64,000 nt of DNA from assembly GCA_021815405.1 (NCBI GenBank), contig JAKAGV010000011.1, positions 62,001-126,000 on the forward strand, given 5' to 3'. The position numbers and the translations under genes were made by a program. Positions 18,368-26,421 of this stretch are shown here, piece after piece. Below the pieces are notes generated by a model, which did not search any database, had not been told where the DNA came from, and saw nothing but the letters and a program-made list of their open reading frames with translations. Origin of the DNA: Bacteroidota bacterium. GTDB lineage: Bacteria > Bacteroidota > Ignavibacteria > Ignavibacteriales > Ignavibacteriaceae. Position 1 is the stretch's first letter, and each line of letters opens with the position of its first letter.

Positions 18368-18727
18368 AAAACGGTTGCTAAAGAAAGGTTCCAATAAAAA
18401 AAATCTTAAATCTAACTAACTGAAGTTACGCAATTGTCATGCTGAACTTGTTTCAGAATCTAAAAACAGCTTAAAAATTAAGATTCCGAAACTAGTTCGG
18501 AATGCCAAATTAACCATTTCTTCCATTTTGCGTAACTTCAGTAACTAAGACTAAAGATTAAATTGTATCTTGATTTCAATAATTTAAAAGATACTATTTA
18601 GGGAAATGAGACTAAGAATTTTTTTGACCTAAAGTTTATTTAGTGAATTTTAGAATTGTTATATAAGTAACAACAAAATGGAAAAAAGATAATTTAATAA
18701 CTCTTGTTTTCCTCAATTAAGATTATA
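18368..18727. other. Gene-free gap with a 124-bp repeat element
   Basis: Between the convergent M64 peptidase and cytochrome c genes. The only structure I see is the inverted-ended element at 18419-18542. The rest is AT-rich with no ORF of note. Confidence 0.6.
18419..18542 (+). repeat. MITE-like 124-bp element, copy 1
   Basis: Perfect 15-bp inverted ends: ACTGAAGTTACGCAA (18419-18433) and TTGCGTAACTTCAGT (18528-18542). Inside lie TGTCATGCTGAACTT and an inner palindrome ATTCCGAA/TTCGGAAT (18483-18503). A second copy with the same length, orientation, internal word and right end is at 56179-56302. There is no coding capacity. Likely a mobile or otherwise dispersed intergenic repeat. Confidence 0.7.
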
Positions 18728-19156
18728 TTATTTACTCAAGCTTATCAGATAATCCGCAACCTTGCCAAGCACTTTAACATCTATGTTGCTGAAGGAGGGC
18801 ATCATCGTATTCGGGTATTTTGATTTTAATTCCTCGAACCTTGAAGAGCTCATGTATGAAGATGGATTGCGGAGATAGTTTATTAGTCCGTCTCTCGACC
18901 AATTATCTTTTACAGCATGCAAGCTTGGCGCCATAGCTGTACCGGAAAGGTCTCCGCCGTGGCAGCCTGTACAGCCTAGGTTTACAACTAATTTTTCAGG
19001 CGGCTGATCCGCAGAAACCTGTGGATTTTGCTGCTGCATTGCTGTCGTGGGGTTTGGTTTTACCTGTTCGTCGGTTCTTTTCGTACTCATCTCTAAAATG
19101 TATAATGCAAAAAATAAAACTAAGGTTGCTGCTACCCATATTTGCGGTTTTGTCAT
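18728..19156 (-). CDS. Membrane-anchored class I cytochrome c
   Basis: A 142-residue c-type cytochrome. Residues 6-22 form an uncleaved membrane anchor, followed by a Gln/Pro-rich linker. Heme attachment is C62-TG-C65-H66. The likely sixth ligand is Met118 or Met119 in NTMMPSF. It should carry electrons in the periplasm, probably to or from a respiratory complex. It stands alone, convergent with the M64 gene. Confidence 0.88.
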   Translation of the reverse strand: MTKPQIWVAATLVLFFALYILEMSTKRTDEQVKPNPTTAMQQQNPQVSADQPPEKLVVNLGCTGCHGGDLSGTAMAPSLHAVKDNWSRDGLINYLRNPSSYMSSSRFEELKSKYPNTMMPSFSNIDVKVLGKVADYLISLSK

Positions 19157-19337
19157 TGTATTCCGATCTATAATTATTCAATAATTCTTAGATAAAGTTT
19201 ACTTCAAAAATACGTAATAACTTCAACATAAATAAAGAGAAAAATTACATTTGAATTGCATTACTGAAGAGACGTTTGCTTAAGCAACATGCATATATTT
19301 TAATTGTCTCTTTACATACTAAAATAAAAGCTAATCA

Positions 19338-20069
19338 CTATTCAATTTCGAAAGAAGCATTTACCACTGCGGTAATCTCCTTGTCGATAGAACTGATATC
19401 GTTAATACCGTAATCAGAAACCTGGTTTGAATATTTCGGAGTAATTTGTAAAACTCCCATCCTTGCATTGCGCATCGGACCAAGCTTTCTTCCGGTTGCC
19501 TTTGCAATTTTTTCTGCTCTAATCATAGCATCCTTGGCTGCGGCTGCCTGCATATCAATTTTCAACTGTGCTAATTTTGTGTAATGATATTCCGGCGGAT
19601 TTACGTTAAAGTTTACTCCTTGTTCAATTACAGAGGCGACTTGGATTGAAAGCTGCTTTATTTTATTTACATCATTCGATTGAACTTCCACCTGCTGATT
19701 ATAAGTATAACCTTTTATATTTTGAGTTTGGTAACCATTAGCCGCAGTTTCATAAATAGGGTAATGCGTTATTGCCGAGAGTTCAACCTTATTTTGAGGG
19801 AATCCTTTTGAAGCCAAGAATTTTAAAAGAACTGGTCTTTCGCTTTCAAGCTGCCGGTAGGCTGCGTCAGCAGTTGCCGATTGAGTTGTAAGTGTTCCTT
19901 TTAAGATTGCAAGATCCGACACAATATCTTTTGTTGCCGATCCTGTAACAGTAATTGTCTGATTGGAATTGTAATTTGATTTCCATGTGGATGTAATTAT
20001 TATGATGCCTATTAAAAAAAATATTCCCCCGGTTAAAGCTGGAAGCAATAAGTTGTTTTTATTATTCAT
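19338..20069 (-). CDS. SIMPL-domain (DUF541) protein, membrane-anchored
   Basis: A 243-residue protein. An N-terminal hydrophobic segment (residues 8-27) serves as anchor or signal. The SIMPL domain follows: QTITVTGSATKDIVSDLAI, a mid-section with TYNQQVEVQS, and the AAAKDAMIRAEKIAKATGRKLGP block typical of the family. SIMPL proteins are periplasmic with poorly known roles (some are tied to oxidative stress). Monocistronic. Divergent from the YyaL-like gene. Confidence 0.85.
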   Translation of the reverse strand: MNNKNNLLLPALTGGIFFLIGIIIITSTWKSNYNSNQTITVTGSATKDIVSDLAILKGTLTTQSATADAAYRQLESERPVLLKFLASKGFPQNKVELSAITHYPIYETAANGYQTQNIKGYTYNQQVEVQSNDVNKIKQLSIQVASVIEQGVNFNVNPPEYHYTKLAQLKIDMQAAAAKDAMIRAEKIAKATGRKLGPMRNARMGVLQITPKYSNQVSDYGINDISSIDKEITAVVNASFEIE

Positions 20070-20198
20070 GGGATATTATTATTAATTGTATGAAATTATT
20101 TTACTATAACTTATCTAAAATGAAATTTAATCTCAACTTCGTGTTACCGCAGTTCACTTCAGTTTTGTTTTTTAGTCTTTATATTGAAATAAAAAAAT

Positions 20199-22280
20199 AT
20201 GCGAAATGCTAATAAATTAATCAATGAAAAGAGTCCATACCTTCTGCAGCATGCATATAATCCTGTAGATTGGTATCCCTGGTGCGAAGAAGCTTTTGAA
20301 AAGGCAAGGAAAGAAGATAAACCTATCTTCCTTTCTATCGGATATTCAACTTGCCATTGGTGTCATATTATGGAGAAAGAATCATTCGAAGATGAAGAAG
20401 TTGCAAAGTTAATGAATGAAACATTTGTTTCGATTAAGGTTGATAGGGAAGAGCGCCCGGATATTGATGGTATTTATATGACCATCTGCCAAATGATGAC
20501 CGGCAGCGGCGGGTGGCCTTTGACAATTATAATGACTCCGGATAAAAAGCCTTTTTTTGCAGGAACATATTTCCCAAAACAAAGCCGTTTCGGAAGAATT
20601 GGGATGCTTGAACTAATTCAGCGCATAATAGAATTTTGGATTTCAAGACGCGAAGAAATCTTCAGTTCAGCAGATGAGATTTTATCAACTCTTAAACGAT
20701 CAACTAATAATAATGTTGGTGACAAAGTAGATGATAATATTCTTGATAAGGCATTCGGCGCTTTTCTTAACCGATTCGATGAAGTATTCGGAGGTTTCGG
20801 CATTGCACCCAAATTTCCAACTCCCCACAATCTTCTTTTCCTTTTACGATACTGGAAAAGGAAAAAAGATAACCGTGCTTTATGGATGGTGGAAAAGACG
20901 TTAGAGCAAATGCGTATCGGCGGAATCTATGATCAAGTCGGATATGGTTTTCACCGGTATTCAACTGATCGAGAATGGCTCGTACCTCATTTCGAAAAGA
21001 TGCTTTATGATCAAGCTTTACTAATTACTGCTTATATTGAAACTTATCAGGCAACTAAAAAAAATCTTTATAAAGATACTGCTGAAGAAATAATTGAATA
21101 TGTCCTGCGCGATATGACTTCGCCGGAAGGCGGCTTTTATTCTGCAGAGGATGCTGACAGCGAAGGCGAGGAAGGGAAGTTTTATCTTTGGCGTAAAGAT
21201 GAAATCAAATCTATTCTTGGGGATGAGGCTGAATTGTTTGTTAAAATTTTTAACATAACAGATGATGGAAATTATGATGACCATGCATTAAGCGAAAAAA
21301 CCGGCGCTAATATTCTTCATATGAACAAAAGCATAAGTGAAGTTGCAAAAGAGCTAAGTCTGAAATCTGATGAATTGACTTCACTAATGAATTCAGCAAG
21401 GGAGAAATTATTTAATTTAAGAGATAAGCGGATTCATCCGTTTAAAGATGATAAGACTTTAACCGATTGGAATGGACTTATGATTTCTGCTCTTGCGAAG
21501 GCTTCTCAAGTATTCGTTCGAACTGATTACCTTGCTGCCGCAGAAAAATCAATGAATTTTATACTTTCAGAAATGATTGATGAGGGCGGATTGCTGCTGC
21601 ATCGTTATAGACAAGGTGAAGCTTCTATTCCCGGCAATATCGACGACTATGCTTTTATTATTGCCGCCTTAATTGATCTTTACGAAGCTTCTTTTAAAAC
21701 AAAATATTTAAAGGAAGCTGTCAGTCTTAATTTAGAATTGATTAAACATTTTTGGGATGAAAGGGACGGCGGATTCTTTTTTACCGGTGACGAAAGCGAG
21801 CAGTTGATAGTTCGTCGTAAAGAAATTTTTGACGGTGCAATACCATCGGGAAATTCAGTTGCTTTACTAAATTTAATTCGTCTGGGAAGAATTGCATCAA
21901 ATTCTGAATATGAGAATAAAGCCGAGATGATTGGAAAACTAATCTCTAATACAATTCAAGATTCACCTTTAGCGTTTGGTTATTCGCTTTGCGCGCTTAA
22001 TTTTACCTTCGGTCCGTCAAATGAAATTGTTATATCTTGCGGTAACCGGGAAGAAGCAAATGTGTATATTAAGAAATTAAATGAGTTTTATTTTCCCAAT
22101 AAAATTCTCATCCTAAATTCTGAAAAAGATGAAGTAATAAAAACTATTGCTCCTTTTACTGCAAATCAAAAACAAGTTGGAAATAAAGTTACGGCTTATG
22201 TATGCAGAAATTATGTCTGCAATTTACCTTTAAATTCGCTTGAAGATTTTGAGAGACTTCTTGAAAATATTTGTAGATAA
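20199..22280 (+). CDS. YyaL-family thioredoxin-domain protein (DUF255)
   Basis: A 693-residue member of the YyaL/SPATA20 family. The N-terminal DUF255 thioredoxin-like domain begins [21 protein letters not shown] and has C52-HW-C55 in [15 protein letters not shown]. The rest (about 200-690) is an alpha/alpha barrel like N-acylglucosamine 2-epimerase and glycoside hydrolases, with [15 protein letters not shown] and [12 protein letters not shown]. The function is unknown despite wide conservation. Cytoplasmic, with no signal peptide. Length is normal. Confidence 0.9.
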   Translation: MRNANKLINEKSPYLLQHAYNPVDWYPWCEEAFEKARKEDKPIFLSIGYSTCHWCHIMEKESFEDEEVAKLMNETFVSIKVDREERPDIDGIYMTICQMMTGSGGWPLTIIMTPDKKPFFAGTYFPKQSRFGRIGMLELIQRIIEFWISRREEIFSSADEILSTLKRSTNNNVGDKVDDNILDKAFGAFLNRFDEVFGGFGIAPKFPTPHNLLFLLRYWKRKKDNRALWMVEKTLEQMRIGGIYDQVGYGFHRYSTDREWLVPHFEKMLYDQALLITAYIETYQATKKNLYKDTAEEIIEYVLRDMTSPEGGFYSAEDADSEGEEGKFYLWRKDEIKSILGDEAELFVKIFNITDDGNYDDHALSEKTGANILHMNKSISEVAKELSLKSDELTSLMNSAREKLFNLRDKRIHPFKDDKTLTDWNGLMISALAKASQVFVRTDYLAAAEKSMNFILSEMIDEGGLLLHRYRQGEASIPGNIDDYAFIIAALIDLYEASFKTKYLKEAVSLNLELIKHFWDERDGGFFFTGDESEQLIVRRKEIFDGAIPSGNSVALLNLIRLGRIASNSEYENKAEMIGKLISNTIQDSPLAFGYSLCALNFTFGPSNEIVISCGNREEANVYIKKLNEFYFPNKILILNSEKDEVIKTIAPFTANQKQVGNKVTAYVCRNYVCNLPLNSLEDFERLLENICR

Positions 22281-22367
22281 TATGCAAAGTAAAATGTAAA
22301 TTAGCCGAGCATTAATTTAACTTTAATGAGTGGTTTTGTATACGGATAATTAGAAAGGGACATTCTT

Positions 22368-23087
22368 ATTCAGGACAATAAATTAATACGGTCTTTAATT
22401 CAAAATGTTAAAGCAGGGAACAATTCTTCATTCGAACAGCTTTATCAAATTTATGCCGGAAGGATATATGCGCTTTGCCTGAGATTACTCGCTGATAAAG
22501 ACCTTGCCGATGACGTAACAAAATCAGCTTTCTTGTCCGCACTTAAAAATATAGTACATCTTAGAATGGACATTACATTTGGTTCATGGCTATGCGGTAT
22601 CACGGTATATTTGTGCCTTGATACTCTGCGTCAGAATGGAACTTCCTCTGATAAAATTGATGGGAAAAAATTAAAAAGCCTTAATCTAAGCGCGTTTGAG
22701 TTTGAGATTGTATCGCTTCCGCTAAAGGAGCGCTTATCGTTTGTTCTTCATGACCTCGAAAAATATACCGATGATGAAACCTCAGAATTGTTAATGATGA
22801 AGTCTAAGGAAATGAATGATTATTTGCAGCACGCGTATACCCTGTTAAAAACTGCCAACAATTCTCTAAGCCAGGTAACACCTTTGCAAGAAAGAATAAA
22901 TTCTTTGCCTAATCAAATTATTCCCGGAAACGAAATTTGGAAAAAAATTTCTTCCGAAATACAAAAAGAAAAGGCAAACACTACCATACATGAAAACGAT
23001 GATGATGCTAATTTAGAAGACGGAACTAAAAAAGATAAACAGGAACGAGAAAGAAAATTCAACATATTCGGCTGGAAGAAAAAATAA
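22368..23087 (+). CDS. ECF-like sigma-70 protein with degenerate region 4 and a tail; probable AUU start
   Basis: From 22368 the frame reads IQDNKLIRSLIQNVKAGNNS, then FEQLYQIYAGRIYALCLRL and DKDLADDVTKSAFLSALKN, a clear sigma region 2. Residues about 110-167 resemble region 4 (LPLKERLSFVLHDLEKYTDDETSELL) but lack a good helix-turn-helix. A tail (about 168-239) with LPNQIIPGNEIWKKI resembles the segment after the zinc finger of some anti-sigma factors. No ATG, GTG or TTG occurs in frame between the stop at 22347-22349 and TTG 22533, which would cut region 2. ATT 22368 has AAAGGGA 7 bp upstream. An ATG at 22326 in the same frame is cut off by that stop, so a nonsense mutation is the alternative. 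A regulator or an inactive relic. Confidence 0.6.
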   Translation: MQDNKLIRSLIQNVKAGNNSSFEQLYQIYAGRIYALCLRLLADKDLADDVTKSAFLSALKNIVHLRMDITFGSWLCGITVYLCLDTLRQNGTSSDKIDGKKLKSLNLSAFEFEIVSLPLKERLSFVLHDLEKYTDDETSELLMMKSKEMNDYLQHAYTLLKTANNSLSQVTPLQERINSLPNQIIPGNEIWKKISSEIQKEKANTTIHENDDDANLEDGTKKDKQERERKFNIFGWKKK

Positions 23088-23216
23088 CCTCATCCTATCC
23101 CCATACAAATTTAACTTAATTGAAAATTAATTAAACAAGATAATTTGCTAGACTGCATGTTCAAATGAAAGCATGTTTAACTCAATATAGTTATTCAAAA
23201 ATGCAATTAGGCTTGG

Positions 23217-24629
23217 CTATCGTTTGGGCTTATACATGTGAGTACTCTGACCGAAAAATACTTCAGCAGCTTCCATAACAGTTTCCGAAAGTGTTGGATG
23301 AGGATGAATGCTCAGCTTCAGATCAGTTACGTTAGCACCCATTTCAATCGCAAGAACTCCTTCGGCAATAAGCTCACCGGCGCCGGGACCGCAAATTCCT
23401 ACTCCAAGAATTCGCTGAGTATCAGGATCAATAATTAATTTAGTAACACCGTCGCTGCGGTCAAGGGTGGTTGCTCTGCCAGAAGCACCCCAAGGAAACT
23501 TTGCTACTTCGAATTTTATATTTTGTTCTTTGGCTTTTGTTTCTGTTAAGCCTGCCCAGGCAATTTCAGGATCTGTAAAAACAACTGCTGGAATAGCAAG
23601 CGGCTCGAAAGCAACTTTATGCCCTGCAATTGCTTCCACTGCTACTCTTCCTTCATGCGATGCTTTATGTGCAAGCATTGGCTCACCAGCAATATCTCCG
23701 ATCGCATAAATGTTCGAATCATTGGTCTGTAATTGCTTATTAACTTCAATCCAGCCTCTTGCATTTGTTTTTACCTTTGTGTTCTCCAATCCTAATCCAC
23801 TTGCGTTTGGCTTTCTTCCAATTGACATTAAAACGTATTCATATACTTGTTCCGTAGCTTTGCCGTCGCTGTCCTGTATATTTACGCTGATCCCATCCTT
23901 CACTTCTTTTATTGAAAGAACCTTAGAGTTAATCATTATCTTATCAAATTTTTTTTCAACTCTTTTGGCAAGGTATGATACTAAATCTCTGTCCGCACCA
24001 GGAAGCAGTCCAGGCATCATTTCAACAACCGAAACTTTAGTGCCGAGTGCATTGTATACCGAACCTAATTCAAGTCCGATGTAGCCACCTCCGATTACAA
24101 GCAGACTTTTGGGAATTTCAGGCAGGTCAAGTGCAGTTGTTGAATTTAGGATTCTTTTGCTATCAATATTTAGTGAAGGAATAGTTGAGATGACAGAACC
24201 TGTAGCGATTATAGCCTTCTCAAACTTATGCTCTTCAATTCCACCTTCAAATTTTTCTATCTTTAAAGTTGAAGAATTTACGAAAGTTGCTTTTCCACGA
24301 ATGTAATTTATCTTGCGTTGCTTAGAAAGAATACCGAGACCTCCTGTTAGCTTGTTTACAACGCCGTTCTTCCAATCTCTTAATTTATTTAAATCGATTT
24401 TAGGCTTGGAGAATTCAATTCCCCAATTCTTTGCATCTTCTGCTTCATTAATAAGTTTTGCAACATGAAGCAGGGCTTTGGAAGGAATGCATCCACGGTA
24501 AAGGCAAACACCGCCGGGATTTTTTTCCTTATCAATTAATGTAACTTCCATTCCAAGGTCAGCGGCAAGAAATGCAGCGGCATATCCGCCTGGTCCTCCA
24601 CCGATAACTGTAAGTTTCTGATTGCTCAT
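23217..24629 (-). CDS. lpdA: Dihydrolipoyl dehydrogenase (E3)
   Basis: A 470-residue flavoprotein that reoxidises the lipoyl groups of the PDH complex with NAD+. FAD motif VIGGGPGGYAAAF, redox pair C42-x4-C47 in GGVCLYRGCIPSK, NAD motif VIGGGYIGLELGSVY, YAIGDIAGEPMLAHKA, and catalytic His in HPHPTLSE. I chose ATG 24629 (MSNQKLTV), which has GGAG upstream; a longer start at 24677 would be TTG. Third gene of the minus-strand aceE-aceF-lpdA operon; a repeat-like 104-bp gap separates it from aceF. Confidence 0.95.
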   Translation of the reverse strand: MSNQKLTVIGGGPGGYAAAFLAADLGMEVTLIDKEKNPGGVCLYRGCIPSKALLHVAKLINEAEDAKNWGIEFSKPKIDLNKLRDWKNGVVNKLTGGLGILSKQRKINYIRGKATFVNSSTLKIEKFEGGIEEHKFEKAIIATGSVISTIPSLNIDSKRILNSTTALDLPEIPKSLLVIGGGYIGLELGSVYNALGTKVSVVEMMPGLLPGADRDLVSYLAKRVEKKFDKIMINSKVLSIKEVKDGISVNIQDSDGKATEQVYEYVLMSIGRKPNASGLGLENTKVKTNARGWIEVNKQLQTNDSNIYAIGDIAGEPMLAHKASHEGRVAVEAIAGHKVAFEPLAIPAVVFTDPEIAWAGLTETKAKEQNIKFEVAKFPWGASGRATTLDRSDGVTKLIIDPDTQRILGVGICGPGAGELIAEGVLAIEMGANVTDLKLSIHPHPTLSETVMEAAEVFFGQSTHMYKPKR

Positions 24630-24652
24630 ATTTCTCCAAAGATTTAAATTAA

Positions 24653-24715
24653 GCATAGCGCATAGTGTATAGAGCAAAGTGAAATAATTATAAGAAAAAA
24701 CTTATAGCGCTATGC
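24653..24715. repeat. Inverted-repeat spacer between aceF and lpdA
   Basis: GCATAGCGC (24653-24661) pairs with GCGCTATGC (24707-24715). Related words (AGAGCAA, GCGCAT) occur on both arms out to 24730, so this looks like a degenerate GCATAGCGC-type intergenic repeat. In the message it could form a hairpin between the two operon genes and tune lpdA levels. Confidence 0.45.
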
Positions 24716-24733
24716 GCATTGCTCTAAGCGAAA

Positions 24734-26398
24734 TTAGCCTTCAATTAGGATTTTTATCGGCTGTTCAAGAGCTTCGCAAACCCATCTTAAAAATCTTGCC
24801 GCGTCGGCACCATCAATAATTCTATGGTCATAAGAAAGAGACAGCGGCAGAATTAATCGCGGCTCAAACTTGCCATCATTATAGACAGGTTGAAACGAAC
24901 TTCTTGAAACGCCGAGTATTGCAACTTCAGGTGAGTTTATTATCGGTGTGAACGCAGTCCCGCCGATTCCACCAAGATTTGTAATCGTAAAGCATCCGCC
25001 TTGAAGCTCTTCGAGTGAAGTTTTTCTAATGCGTGCTTTCTCCGCTATTGTGTTTAATTCAACTGAGAGTTCCACAAGATTTTTCTGATCAACATTTTTA
25101 ATTACGGGTACTATTAATCCGTGCTCAGTATCCACTGCAACACCAACGTTGTAGTATTTCTTGTAAATAATCTCTTTCTTATCCATGTCGATGCTTGAAT
25201 TGAACTGCGGAAAAACTTTCAATGCGGAGGTAACAACCTTTAAAAGTATTGCCGTTACCGTAAGTTTGCCGCCTGCTTTTTCAATCTTAGGATTGAACGA
25301 CTTTCTGATTCTTTCAAGTTCTGTGATATCTGCATTATCATGCTGAGTAACATGAGGAATAGTCGACCATGCATAACTTAGGTGCTCTGCAGTTTTAGCA
25401 CGAATATTACTCATCGGCTTCTTTTCGATTGAACCGAATTTTGAAAAATCAGGAAGAGGTTCCTGCTTCACTCCAACTGAAGGTGTGCTGATTTTCCCTT
25501 CACTAAATTTCTTAACAAAATATTTAACATCTTCGTCCGAGATTCTTCCATTGGGACCTGTTCCTTTTACCTGGTTTATATCAACTCCAAGCTCTCTTGC
25601 TAATCTTCTTACGGAAGGAGCTGCCGGTGCAGCACCTTTTAACACAGGCGGCTGCAAATCTCTTTCACTTGGAATTTTCGTTTCACTAACGGCTGCCGGT
25701 GTTTCAACTTTTTTTTCAACGTGATGAACCGGGGCTGTTTCTGTAAAAGTTTCTTCTTTAACTGTTGCTTTTTCAATTACAGCTTCAACTGATTCACCGG
25801 TCTCAACTTTAATTAAGGTTTGTCCTACCTTTGCTTTCTCGCCTGATTTAATTATAACCTCTACAACTTTTCCGGAAACTGTTGCCGGCACTTCAATAGT
25901 CGCTTTGTCGGTTTCGATTTCCAATATGCCCTGGTCTTTTTCAATTTTATCACCTGTTTTCACCAGAACATTCAAGACATCTGCTGATTCAATATTTTCG
26001 CCAAGTTCGGGTAAAGTCATCTCGATAATCTTACTTCCACCAGCTTTTGCTGCAGGTGCAGTGTTTACCGCAGTTTTGTTTTCTGTTCTAACTTCTTCTT
26101 TCTCGGTTTCTATTTTTTCTTCTGCAGGCTTCATTGCTTCAGCGGCTTTACCGTTTGAGCCGCCATCATCAACTTTAAGGATTGTTTGCCCGACTTTTAT
26201 TTTGTCGCCTGATTTTATCAAAACTTCCTTCACAGTACCGGCAGCAGTTGCAGGTACTTCGATTGTTGCCTTATCGGTTTCGATTTCTATAACACCCTGA
26301 TCCTTTTCAATCTTGTCGCCTGTTTTTACAAGGACATTAAGTACATCGGCAGAATCGATGTTTTCGCCGAGCTCAGGTAATTTTATATCAATAGCCAT
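24734..26398 (-). CDS. aceF: Dihydrolipoamide acetyltransferase (E2) with two lipoyl domains
   Basis: A 554-residue E2 core of pyruvate dehydrogenase. Two nearly identical lipoyl domains have lipoylated lysines in ETDKATIE at K43 and K165, joined by Ala/Pro/Glu linkers. The peripheral-subunit-binding domain (about 255-292) has VRRLARELGVDINQVKGTGP. The catalytic domain ends with YDHRIIDGADAARFL, whose His and Asp are catalytic. The start ATG has AAGG upstream and lies 23 bp after aceE. The mix of E. coli-type E1 with multi-lipoyl E2 is as expected. Confidence 0.95.
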   Translation of the reverse strand: MAIDIKLPELGENIDSADVLNVLVKTGDKIEKDQGVIEIETDKATIEVPATAAGTVKEVLIKSGDKIKVGQTILKVDDGGSNGKAAEAMKPAEEKIETEKEEVRTENKTAVNTAPAAKAGGSKIIEMTLPELGENIESADVLNVLVKTGDKIEKDQGILEIETDKATIEVPATVSGKVVEVIIKSGEKAKVGQTLIKVETGESVEAVIEKATVKEETFTETAPVHHVEKKVETPAAVSETKIPSERDLQPPVLKGAAPAAPSVRRLARELGVDINQVKGTGPNGRISDEDVKYFVKKFSEGKISTPSVGVKQEPLPDFSKFGSIEKKPMSNIRAKTAEHLSYAWSTIPHVTQHDNADITELERIRKSFNPKIEKAGGKLTVTAILLKVVTSALKVFPQFNSSIDMDKKEIIYKKYYNVGVAVDTEHGLIVPVIKNVDQKNLVELSVELNTIAEKARIRKTSLEELQGGCFTITNLGGIGGTAFTPIINSPEVAILGVSRSSFQPVYNDGKFEPRLILPLSLSYDHRIIDGADAARFLRWVCEALEQPIKILIEG

Positions 26399-26421
26399 TT
26401 TCTAACCTTGTAATTTCTTAA

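Noticed and set aside
22533-23087. Sigma-like ORF starting at TTG 22533
   Set aside because: This start lies inside sigma region 2; the frame is open and homologous for another 165 bp upstream.
25905-26300. Plus-strand 131-codon ORF opposite aceF
   Set aside because: Mirror of the lipoyl and linker regions; no start signal.
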